Assembly: GCA_964619775.1 (NCBI GenBank)
Contig: CAZUFB010000103.1
Span: 1-6,703 of the forward strand
Reading direction: 5' to 3'
Length of the DNA stretch: 6,703 bases
Source: CAZUFB01 sp964619775
Lineage (GTDB): Bacteria; Actinomycetota; Coriobacteriia; Coriobacteriales; UMGS124
Shown here: positions 1 through 6,372 of the stretch, one piece after another
Layout of the letters: every line of letters starts with the position of its first letter
How positions within the stretch are numbered: the stretch's first letter is position 1
Position numbers and translations under genes: made by a program
Notes under the pieces: model-generated
Seen by the model: the letters and a program-made list of their open reading frames with translations, nothing else
The model's database searches: none
What the model was told of the DNA's origin: nothing

Positions 1-54
1 TCAAAGGAAGAGGGACGTGCTTACATCGAATGGAAACTGAAAAAAGCAGGCTGT
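1..54 (+). other. Possible foreign gene fragment abutting the truncated R2 gene
   Basis: On the + strand, frame 1 reads SKEEGRAYIEWKLKKAGC. This is a charged, amphipathic, protein-like stretch, whereas the minus-strand reading of the same bases no longer resembles the LlaJI family. The simplest reading is that these 54 bases are the interrupted end of a different gene entering from the left, joined to the R2 gene near base 54/55. The frame stays open to a TAA at 469-471, but past base 54 it is only antisense to R2. I do not recognise the family, and 18 residues are too few to assign one. It could also be chance. Confidence 0.3.
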
Positions 55-573
55 ATCCCAAAGGATCTCGCCAGAACCGTTACTCTCGATAATCTCCTCA
101 GTGTTACTGTATACGCCGTTCTCATAATAATCCTGCAGGAGGAACAGAAGCACAGCCAGCAGATTAAATGCACTGCTCTCGCTGCTGTCATTAAACATCC
201 GAACGTTCTGTTCTTTGGTGTTATATTTTTCCAGGACTTTCAGCACCTGCCGCAGTTCATTCTTTGGCTGATCAGCAGTCAGCAGATACTTCGGATAGCA
301 CTTAAGAACGCAGCCGGCAACAACGATAACACCAACAAAGGTAAAAACATACAAGTATTTATCTTCGCCGATCTCAACGTCTGCGACCTCGATATCCTCA
401 TCTACGAGGTCGGACATATCCCGTTGGATGGCAGAGGATTTAACCGCCTTAAGGACGCCGAACTCCTTTAATTTTCGTATCAGCGGTACTGCTTTTTCTT
501 CAGAGCATCGGAGTATTTTACACAGGTCTTTCTGCGTATATCTCTTTTGCTCCCTTACGAACTCAGAGATCAT
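1..573 (-). pseudogene. LlaJI-type restriction endonuclease R2 subunit (McrC-like), 3'-truncated
   Basis: This is the nuclease/DNA-binding partner of the McrB-like motor encoded just upstream, and it should cut unmethylated DNA in an NTP-dependent complex. Residues about 11-43 look like a winged-helix DNA-binding segment. Residues 72-173 carry the pattern I recognise from the LlaJI endonuclease family: FTFVGVIVV, the KCYPKYL block at 91-97, a FNLLAVLLFLLQDYYENGVY block at 136-155, and NGSGEILWD at 165-173. Family members normally continue with a KTI-type motif and a long catalytic half. Here the frame instead runs into 17 unrelated residues and a TGA at the window edge, so the PD-(D/E)xK half is absent. 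The ATG is supported by an AAGGAGG site at 583-589 with a 9-nt spacer. The gene starts 14 bp after the motor's stop. Family is fairly certain. That it is non-functional is inference. Confidence 0.75.
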
Positions 574-582
574 AAGCCACGA

Positions 583-589
583 CCTCCTT
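583..589 (-). promoter_or_regulatory. Ribosome binding site of the R2 gene
   Basis: The minus strand reads AAGGAGG here, 9 nt before the ATG at 573. It overlaps the TAA stop (590-588) of the motor gene, so the two genes are probably translationally linked. It fixes the R2 start. Confidence 0.8.
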
Positions 590-2183
590 AGTTTTCATCT
601 TCAGTCGGTGTCCACTGAGGCTTCTCCGGCTCGGCTTCAAGCTGGATATCGTGATTAAAGATACCGATTCCCTTGGCTTCAAACTCCCTACAGATTTCCG
701 AATAACGGGTGCTGTCCTGGGAACAGCCTTCAAACAATTTAGACCGTTTTTGCTTTGCGGCATCTTCAAACAGGTACATAATCACTTTGTTCTTGAAAAC
801 ACGGATAAACTGGCCACAATCAATCTCATCACCATCAGCAGGCACTACGATACTTTTGGCAATGAAATAGGGTCCAAGCTGCTTATCCTCATTGATTTTC
901 TCTTTTGCAAGGAAATGGTTGATGGCTTTTCTCAGCTTGTTCCACTCGACTTTCTGAGATTTATCACCAGCGAGACACACGTACTTGCCACGGATTTTTT
1001 CATCACCGTCATCAATGCCAAGATAGGTAAAGTCCCAGCGGCGCTTAAAGGCCGTATCCATCGGGAACACACCTTGGTCAGCGCTATTCATGGTTGCCCA
1101 GATGAACATATTATCCGGAATGCGAATCTTGGAGTAATCCTCCGGGCTGCCGCCCAGTTCTTTAGCAAGATATGTCTTGATGTCCTCGGAGGCTTCTATC
1201 GGATACTCGCTGACCTCATCATCCCCGCGATCAAGAAGTTGGAAGATATCTCCAAAGACCGCAGCAACATTGGCGCGGTTGATTTCTTCTATAATGAGCA
1301 GATGCGGTTTCGGATTATCAGTTCTTCCATTTTTTAATGCATTGACATATACTCGCATAAACGGTCCGGGGACGTATTTATAGGTGATGGAGTCTTTGCC
1401 ATCTTCATCCTTGCACGGCACAGGTTTATATGTTCCCACAAAATTTGCATAAGAATAATCAGGATGGAATGTCACACGTTCATAGTCAGTCTCATTGTCT
1501 GCTCCGAGCATATCCTTTCTATTCTGGTTGATGGTAAAGCTTTTTCCTGTTCCTGGAGCACCAAAAAGAATCCTGTTTCTGGAATAATCCGACTGGATTC
1601 CAGTGGTATATCTAATATCCGTATTTTCCGGTTCCTCGCTTAAATCAATCAAATGATTGTCAAGCAGGTAAGGACGGTTATCATATTTCTCTATGTAATC
1701 GTATATGGAATCCTTCCGTATAGCCGAAATAAAAAATCCATTTTTAGTTAAAATACGTTCAAATGCCCTGTTTGGAGCGAAGTTGTTCGGTATCACTACT
1801 TGGGTTCCACTGCCGGAACGGACTCCGTTTTTGGTTCCGGCAACCTCTGCTATGGTTTTTTCATTGCATTCAAGGCTGAATACATAATCCATATATCGTG
1901 GCACCTGATCGTGAACAGCAAAACAGAAATACTTAAGTCTGTTCTGAACAGCATATTTCCAGGCAATTCCACGCTCACGGGCTCCACTGTCCCGGGTGTC
2001 AAAAAAGTTTTTTGAATCGTCAGCTTTATGGCTTATTGGATAAATAAATATAACACAGTCTTCACCGGCATGATTCAGAACAAATCCACGGTCATCTGTA
2101 TCATCAATGTAATTTACCATATTCTGGTCAAGATTCATATAACCAAACAGTGTTCTCTTTGCATCGCTAACCCTGTAAGGCAT
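588..2183 (-). CDS. LlaJI R1-like / McrB-family AAA+ restriction motor
   Basis: This 531-residue protein is the NTP-hydrolysing subunit of a two-subunit restriction complex, expected to be a GTPase as in McrB. Residues about 1-200 form an N-terminal region I cannot assign, by analogy likely to contact DNA. The AAA+ core follows: Walker A GAPGTGKS at 208-215, Walker B LLIIEEINRAN at 295-305, and the McrB-type sensor block TMNSADQGVFPMDTAFKRRWDF at 364-385-ish, in which Asn366 is the sensor and Arg381/382 are likely arginine-finger positions. McrB itself has MNTADRS in this block; here Gln replaces the Arg. The C-terminal part (about 412-510) has the helical lid pattern of the family. The ATG at 2183 lies 5 bp after the second methyltransferase's stop, with a GGAAGG-type site inside that gene's end. 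No frame damage is visible. The paired nuclease gene downstream looks truncated, so the motor may now lack a working partner. Confidence 0.85.
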   Translation of the reverse strand: MPYRVSDAKRTLFGYMNLDQNMVNYIDDTDDRGFVLNHAGEDCVIFIYPISHKADDSKNFFDTRDSGARERGIAWKYAVQNRLKYFCFAVHDQVPRYMDYVFSLECNEKTIAEVAGTKNGVRSGSGTQVVIPNNFAPNRAFERILTKNGFFISAIRKDSIYDYIEKYDNRPYLLDNHLIDLSEEPENTDIRYTTGIQSDYSRNRILFGAPGTGKSFTINQNRKDMLGADNETDYERVTFHPDYSYANFVGTYKPVPCKDEDGKDSITYKYVPGPFMRVYVNALKNGRTDNPKPHLLIIEEINRANVAAVFGDIFQLLDRGDDEVSEYPIEASEDIKTYLAKELGGSPEDYSKIRIPDNMFIWATMNSADQGVFPMDTAFKRRWDFTYLGIDDGDEKIRGKYVCLAGDKSQKVEWNKLRKAINHFLAKEKINEDKQLGPYFIAKSIVVPADGDEIDCGQFIRVFKNKVIMYLFEDAAKQKRSKLFEGCSQDSTRYSEICREFEAKGIGIFNHDIQLEAEPEKPQWTPTEDEN

Positions 2184-2188
2184 TTAAA

Positions 2189-3442
2189 TCACTTCCTTCC
2201 TGCATCTCTGCGATCATACTTGTACAGTAAATCATAAACTGCATTTGCCAGGCATTCCGAAAATCGAGGCGGCACAGCGTTACCTATCATTTTGTAGGCA
2301 TCACCATTACTTCCGTAAAAAATATAATCATCGTCAAAAGTCTGCAAGCGAGCCGCCTCACGCACCGTAAGTGTCCGAAGCTGTGATGAATCCGGATGTA
2401 TATGCCTCAGTCCATCCTTATACAAGTGTGCAGGTATCAGATTGCTTGGTTCATCCCACCTGATAACGTGATATTTATGTACATTTGATTTTTTTCCGGT
2501 AATCTTTGTATACAGTTCCTTTAGTGAATCTGTGGATGTATACTTATTTCTTCCACTCTCTATATCAGTCGTCAGAAGCCGGAACACTTCAATATCACGT
2601 TTACTTTGCCATCTGGCCACATGATTATGTACAAAAGGTTCTGGCAGAGAATGTGAAATCCGCTTTCCATCGTATTTGCTGTCTTTTTCAAGCGGGCAGA
2701 GTTTTGGCAAATCTCCGATTGCCTCCCTTACAGTTGCTTTCTTTTTCACTTTATATGATGGTAGAATTTCCGTATAAAATCTGCTGATGATTTCTTCACA
2801 TTTATCTTCTCCAAAATATTCCTTGCTCAGTCCTAGAATAATCACCCTTGACCTGTTCTGCGGAACTCCGTATTCCGTGAAATCGATAATTGCACTTCTT
2901 AACTCGGGCGGCAGACAATACCCGTTGTCTGAAAACTGTTCCTGAATAATTTCTATTATTGGGCGCTCACCAGGCTGTGCGCTGAGTATGCCCGGAACAT
3001 TTTCAAACACAAACAATTTCGGCTTGTATTTTTTGACAACTTTCAAGTAGCTTTCAAACAAATAATTACGATAATCGTTCTTCATTCCATGTTCGTCACG
3101 GACACGTCCGGCAATGGAGTATGCCTGACATGGCGGTCCTCCGATGATAACATCTATGTCCCCTGCCTCAGCAACAAGAGAATTCAGACCGTCTGACTTC
3201 CCGTATTCCGGGTCATCCCATCCGTTAAACAATTCATCTGTCCTCTGAATATCAAAACGCAGAACACGCATATCTGCATCTTCATAATTCCATCGGGTTC
3301 TTAATCTTTCCCTGAGATTGTTACACGGAGCTTTTTCCCACTCTACAGCAGCAAGCGTCTGATAGTGCCCGGACTGTTCAAAGCCTTCCATAAGTCCGCC
3401 GCATCCGGCAAACAAATCAATCGATCTCAGTTTGCTGTTCAT
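2189..3442 (-). CDS. DNA (cytosine-5-)-methyltransferase, second of pair (M2)
   Basis: This 417-residue enzyme transfers a methyl group from S-adenosylmethionine to C5 of cytosine in the system's target. The conserved C5-MTase motifs appear in order: I (SAM binding) DLFAGCGG at 9-16; IV GGPPCQAYS at 101-109 with catalytic Cys105; VI FENV at 146-149; VIII QNRSRV at 195-200; a target-recognition region at about 260-345; IX around RTLTVREAARLQTF at 356-369; and X MIGNAVPP at 385-392. Length is normal and the enzyme looks intact. The start lies inside the end of the upstream methyltransferase gene (26-bp overlap) behind a GAGGGGAG site. Its sequence differs strongly from M1, above all in the recognition region, so the two probably modify different strands or contexts of one target, as the two LlaJI methyltransferases do. 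The actual target cannot be read from sequence. Confidence 0.95.
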   Translation of the reverse strand: MNSKLRSIDLFAGCGGLMEGFEQSGHYQTLAAVEWEKAPCNNLRERLRTRWNYEDADMRVLRFDIQRTDELFNGWDDPEYGKSDGLNSLVAEAGDIDVIIGGPPCQAYSIAGRVRDEHGMKNDYRNYLFESYLKVVKKYKPKLFVFENVPGILSAQPGERPIIEIIQEQFSDNGYCLPPELRSAIIDFTEYGVPQNRSRVIILGLSKEYFGEDKCEEIISRFYTEILPSYKVKKKATVREAIGDLPKLCPLEKDSKYDGKRISHSLPEPFVHNHVARWQSKRDIEVFRLLTTDIESGRNKYTSTDSLKELYTKITGKKSNVHKYHVIRWDEPSNLIPAHLYKDGLRHIHPDSSQLRTLTVREAARLQTFDDDYIFYGSNGDAYKMIGNAVPPRFSECLANAVYDLLYKYDRRDAGRK

Positions 3443-4499
3443 CTGATCTCCCCTCTAAAATCTTTTTCAATTCTTTTCCGAGCGCATAGCCCAACAGTGG
3501 TGGTACCGCATTTCCGACTTGGCGGCTTTGCTGTGTTTTTGTTCCGGTAAATACAAAACTGTCCGGAAATGATTGAATTCTCGCATCTTCTCTTACCGTG
3601 GGAATACGGTTCAGCTCATAGTGAAAAATATTTCTGTGTCCGGTATCAACTGTCCTTGAAGGTTTATTTCCATCCAAGCGCGTCCAGGCCATATGAAATT
3701 TGCGGCTCTCACCCCAACCAGGCGGCAGATCTTTATAATTCCCCCCTTCAGGGACAAGGGCAATGGTATCTTTGACAAATTGTTTATGATCTGTAGCTAC
3801 ATGGTTGCTGAGAACACTGCATGTACCCCTCATTAATTTCTGATATTCTGTCTGAGGCTCAGATGTGTATTCATCAGTCTCGCTTCCGAGTTCACTAATC
3901 CTTGGGGGAAGATCGCTTATGGCATCTCTGCAGGTTCTGTAGTGCTTTTCATCAAATATCGGATCAGGAAAATGCGGTTTTCCTATATCTTTACGGACAC
4001 CCATAAATATGAGACGCCGTCGCATCTGCGGTACACCATAGTCAGCTGCACACAATATGCGGCAATCTATTTTATATCCCACCTGACGGAATCTTTTCAG
4101 TATCTCCTCTTTTATCTGACCGCCATACAAAGTAGCCATACCTGGTACATTTTCAATAATAAATCCCTTTGGACGGTATTGCTTCACAATTTCAATAACC
4201 GCAAGATACAGTTTGTTTCTGACATCATCAAAATTCCGAGAACCGGTGAGAGAAAAACCCTGACATGGGGGTCCGGCAATGATGACGTCAATTTCACGGT
4301 CACCTGCAATCTTTTTTATTTCATCAAAAGTTTCCTGTTTTGACAGGTCAGCGTTTATTGCAACCGCGCCATCATGATTTCTGGCAAATGTATTCAAGGC
4401 CGCTTGATCATTATCCACACCGACAATGATGTCATAACCTGCGTCCATAAATCCCTTGGACAGGCCTCCGCATCCTGCAAATAAATCTATCGCGTTCAA
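3417..4499 (-). CDS. DNA (cytosine-5-)-methyltransferase, first of pair (M1)
   Basis: This is a 360-residue C5-cytosine methyltransferase with a complete motif set: I DLFAGCGG at 5-12; IV GPPCQGFS at 76-83 with catalytic Cys79; VI ENV at 116-118; VIII QMRRRL at 158-163; recognition region about 190-295; IX around TVREDARIQSFPDSF at 301-315; X RQVGNAVPP at 326-334. The start is a TTG at 4499-4497 rather than ATG. It is supported by an AAGGAGG site at 4510-4516 and by motif I beginning at residue 5, which is normal for the family. The TTG overlaps the TGA of the regulator gene (shared TTGA), so translation is probably coupled to it. The gene overlaps M2 by 26 bp at its 3' end. Together with M2 it should protect host DNA from the nuclease(s) encoded here. 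It looks intact. Confidence 0.95.
   Translation of the reverse strand: MNAIDLFAGCGGLSKGFMDAGYDIIVGVDNDQAALNTFARNHDGAVAINADLSKQETFDEIKKIAGDREIDVIIAGPPCQGFSLTGSRNFDDVRNKLYLAVIEIVKQYRPKGFIIENVPGMATLYGGQIKEEILKRFRQVGYKIDCRILCAADYGVPQMRRRLIFMGVRKDIGKPHFPDPIFDEKHYRTCRDAISDLPPRISELGSETDEYTSEPQTEYQKLMRGTCSVLSNHVATDHKQFVKDTIALVPEGGNYKDLPPGWGESRKFHMAWTRLDGNKPSRTVDTGHRNIFHYELNRIPTVREDARIQSFPDSFVFTGTKTQQSRQVGNAVPPLLGYALGKELKKILEGRSDEQQTEID
3448..3455 (-). promoter_or_regulatory. Ribosome binding site of M2 inside the M1 coding end
   Basis: The minus strand reads GAGGGGAG, 5 nt before the M2 ATG at 3442 and within the last codons of M1. It supports the ATG start and the 26-bp overlap. Confidence 0.7.
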
Positions 4500-4711
4500 T
4501 TAACTTCATCCTCCTTCAGAAATTCACATATGTCTGATATATCGCATTCAAGTTTCAGGCATATTTTCATCAGGACTTCCATGCTTACAATCTGATTTTT
4601 GCTGAGTTTTGCAAGGGTATTTGTCCCAATACCGGTCAGCTTGCGCAAATCACTTTTGTTCATTCCTTTATCTATCATGAGTTTCCATAGTTTATTGTAA
4701 CTGACATCCAT
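4496..4711 (-). CDS. Small XRE/Cro-type helix-turn-helix regulator of the RM operon
   Basis: This 71-residue, single-domain DNA-binding protein leads the operon. Residues about 7-65 form a Cro/C1-type five-helix bundle. The helix-turn-helix itself is about 18-38, with the pattern NKSDLRKLTGIGTNTLAKL, followed by a VSMEVLMKICLKLECDISDI block typical of short regulators placed beside C5-methyltransferase genes. There is no second domain. It probably acts like a controller (C) protein, timing methyltransferase and nuclease expression and binding the divergent control region just upstream; this role is inferred from position. The ATG at 4711 has a purine-rich GAGGGAAGAGG stretch just upstream. 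Its stop overlaps the TTG start of M1. Confidence 0.85.
   Translation of the reverse strand: MDVSYNKLWKLMIDKGMNKSDLRKLTGIGTNTLAKLSKNQIVSMEVLMKICLKLECDISDICEFLKEDEVN
4510..4516 (-). promoter_or_regulatory. Ribosome binding site supporting the TTG start of M1
   Basis: The minus strand reads AAGGAGG within the last codons of the regulator gene, 10 nt before the TTG at 4499. There is no in-frame ATG between it and methyltransferase motif I, so it decides the M1 start. Confidence 0.7.
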
Positions 4712-4775
4712 GCCTCTTCCCTCTAATCAAATCTGTCATATCCTTCTTTCTGCCTGTGGTTTCTGTGTCTATGCC

Positions 4776-4804
4776 ATTATACCAGCTTGTACAAATATTT
4801 TCAA
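4776..4804 (-). promoter_or_regulatory. Sigma-A promoter of the regulator-M1-M2-R1-R2 operon
   Basis: On the minus strand, TTGAAA (4804-4799) is followed by a 17-bp spacer and a perfect TATAAT (4781-4776) preceded by TGG, an extended -10. Transcription would start near 4769, leaving a leader of about 58 nt before the regulator ATG at 4711. This is the strongest promoter-like sequence in the gap. Confidence 0.75.
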
Positions 4805-4842
4805 GTACTGCAAAAAACATTTCAATATCTATATCTTTTTCT

Positions 4843-4872
4843 TTGACAATATGTTATACTCGGTTTTGAATA
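4843..4872 (+). promoter_or_regulatory. Promoter candidate(s) for the NgoFVII-like nuclease and vsr
   Basis: TTGACA at 4843-4848 matches a -35 consensus, with a weak -10 near 4866-4872 (TTGAAT). An overlapping alternative is an extended -10, TGTTATACT (hexamer TATACT at 4855-4860), with a poor -35. Either would give a very short leader before the ATG at 4900. The choice cannot be made by eye. Confidence 0.5.
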
Positions 4873-4884
4873 TTGCACATAATC

Positions 4885-4891
4885 GAGGAGG
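4885..4891 (+). promoter_or_regulatory. Ribosome binding site deciding the nuclease start
   Basis: GAGGAGG lies 8 nt before the ATG at 4900. It overlaps the codons that an earlier in-frame TTG (4873) would use, so ATG 4900 is preferred and the nine extra residues are rejected. Confidence 0.8.
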
Positions 4892-4899
4892 AAAAGTCA

Positions 4900-5937
4900 A
4901 TGGCCGTATCAGTAGAAGATCTTGAAAAACTTGTCCTTAAAAACACAGAAAAATCAGATAGAACAGTCATCATCAGTGGTTTCTTCTCCGCAGATGTACT
5001 CGAAGACATAGCCAAAACAGGCAGACCAATATCGTTCTATTACGGAATGTATACATGGAGTCATCTGACAGAGTTGCAGCGCAAAGCTTTCCAACGGCTT
5101 GAAAAAGATTATCCCAACATGATCATTAATGTGGTTACAGCCTACCATGTACACACAAAATGTTATCTTTTCATGTCATCTGCCAGTGACAATGCATTAG
5201 TCGGATCCGCAAACTGCTCATCTGCCGGCCTGCTGAGTGACAGAAACTGCGAACTGCTCATTGATGTCTATGATGCAGAACAGCTTCATGATCTGAGAAG
5301 ATATGCAGAAGAAGTGGCTGCTGCTTCTGTTCATTACGATAATCCGACAGTTATAACACACCATCGTAATACTACTGTAAAGAAAAAAATTTCCACATCA
5401 AAAGGCAGAATTTACTCTGGAAATCCTTTTATAGATAACATCCCTATGTATGTATATAAAAACGGAAAAAAAGCAGTCCCTCCAAAAAGCGGCATCAACT
5501 GGGGACTGCAGCGAGGGCATGCATCTAAGTCAGATTATGCCGAAGCATATATTCCAATCAAAGAATTTGATCTGAAATATAATGCCGCAATGTTTCCGCC
5601 GTGCGGATCCCCGGGAACAGGCACAGGCGGAAAAATCAGCCGTCGGCTCAGTCCTGTAACCGTAACCTGGGATGACGGAACTGTTATGCAAATGTTGTTT
5701 CAGGCGACTCAGGAATATCCTGCTAAGCGCAAAGACAACGAACCCTTCGTAGTCTATCCCAAACAGCTGACAGCGAGTTCCGGCGGTGCAGAGCTTGGAG
5801 AATATCTGCGTAAACGCATGGGGGTTCCGGGCCGTAAATGTCTGACTATAAAGGATTTCAAAACTTACGGCCGTGATTACATTACTCTTACTTATATAAG
5901 TCAGGGGAATTACGAGGCTGATTTCAGCCCGTTATAA
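4900..5937 (+). CDS. NgoFVII-type restriction endonuclease, phospholipase-D fold
   Basis: This 345-residue protein is a candidate metal-independent restriction endonuclease. Residues about 20-145 form a phospholipase-D-like nuclease domain: HTK at 85-87 gives the HxK catalytic pair His85/Lys87, followed by the GSANCS block at 102-107 and Glu118 in NCELL, an arrangement like that of BfiI and NgoFVII. There is one such motif, so the enzyme probably works as a dimer sharing one active site, as BfiI does. Residues about 198-345 hold the family's GINWGLQ block (198-204) and a likely C-terminal DNA-recognition domain. A Gly/Thr-rich loop sits at 236-244. Relatives normally pair with C5-cytosine methyltransferases. 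Here the nearest are the two divergently transcribed ones. It looks intact and is followed after 2 bp by vsr. The cut site is unknown. Confidence 0.85.
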   Translation: MAVSVEDLEKLVLKNTEKSDRTVIISGFFSADVLEDIAKTGRPISFYYGMYTWSHLTELQRKAFQRLEKDYPNMIINVVTAYHVHTKCYLFMSSASDNALVGSANCSSAGLLSDRNCELLIDVYDAEQLHDLRRYAEEVAAASVHYDNPTVITHHRNTTVKKKISTSKGRIYSGNPFIDNIPMYVYKNGKKAVPPKSGINWGLQRGHASKSDYAEAYIPIKEFDLKYNAAMFPPCGSPGTGTGGKISRRLSPVTVTWDDGTVMQMLFQATQEYPAKRKDNEPFVVYPKQLTASSGGAELGEYLRKRMGVPGRKCLTIKDFKTYGRDYITLTYISQGNYEADFSPL

Positions 5938-5939
5938 TA

Positions 5940-6372
5940 ATGGCCGATGTTCATTCAAAAGAAGTCCGCAGCTACAATATGTCCCGCATCCGGAGCAAAA
6001 ACACAAAACCCGAGGAAATTGTCCGAAAATACCTTTTTTTAAGAGGACTTCGCTACAGAAAAAATGATAAAAGATATCCTGGACATCGTTCTCCCTAAAT
6101 ATCATACTATGATTTTTGTTCATGGCTGTTTCTGGCATATGCATGAAAGTTGCCGATATTTTGTGATGCCATCATCAAATGTTGAATTCTGGAGTAAAAA
6201 GCTGAACAGAAACAAAGAGCGAGATGCGCGTGAGAAAACAGAACTCGAGGAAGCAGGATGGAAAGTCCTGACAATATGGGAGTGTCAGCTTAAGAAAGAC
6301 TATCGTGAAAAAACTTTGCAAAATCTGTACTGCACTATCACTGAACATCACTCTAAACGGATTAAAGATTAA
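5940..6372 (+). pseudogene. vsr: Very short patch repair endonuclease, frameshifted
   Basis: Vsr nicks beside T:G mismatches made when 5-methylcytosine deaminates, and often travels with C5-methyltransferases. The ATG at 5940, 2 bp after the nuclease stop, opens a canonical N-terminus (MADVHSKEVRSYNMSRIRSK, then NTKPEEIVRK) through 47 matching residues to ...KRYP. The frame then ends at TAA 6096-6098. The rest of the family sequence continues in another frame from about 6082: DIVLPKY with the expected catalytic Asp, IFVHGCFWHMH with the conserved His/Cys/Trp residues, and WECQL near the end, to TAA 6370-6372. The family's G-[KR]-P before that Asp needs nine bases but only one is present, so about 8 nt are missing at 6081/6082. 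An ATG at 6064 could start the distal part but would lack the N-terminal domain. The intact product would be about 146 residues, normal for Vsr. Confidence 0.85.

Larger units (their letters stand above)
4712..4899. promoter_or_regulatory. Divergent control region between the two RM operons
   Basis: This is the only long intergenic gap in the island and it feeds both directions. Besides the two promoters listed separately, it holds two palindromes centred on GTAC: TTGTACAA at 4787-4794 and AGTACT at 4804-4809, with centres 16 bp apart. The first lies in the spacer, and the second beside the -35, of the leftward promoter. CAATAT occurs at 4823-4828 and 4847-4852 and inverted as ATATTG at 4870-4875, about 23-24 bp apart, flanking the rightward promoter. 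These are candidate operators for the small regulator. Assignment is inference. Confidence 0.5.

Noticed and set aside
651..1337. Long + strand open frame (228 codons) opposite the motor gene
   Set aside because: It is antisense to a fully conserved AAA+ coding region, has no family look, and is explained by codon bias of the opposite strand.
3942..4343. + strand open frame of 133 codons
   Set aside because: It lies wholly antisense to methyltransferase M1 motifs and has no plausible ribosome site or domain.
4873..4899. Upstream TTG start giving nine extra residues on the NgoFVII-like nuclease
   Set aside because: Those codons overlap the strong GAGGAGG site that serves the ATG at 4900.
6034..6064. 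T7 (6034-6040) and A6 (6059-6064) runs as a phase-variable or programmed frameshift in vsr
   Set aside because: Family sequence continues in the original frame past both runs to the KRYP codons, so the frame is lost later, at 6081/6082, with missing residues.
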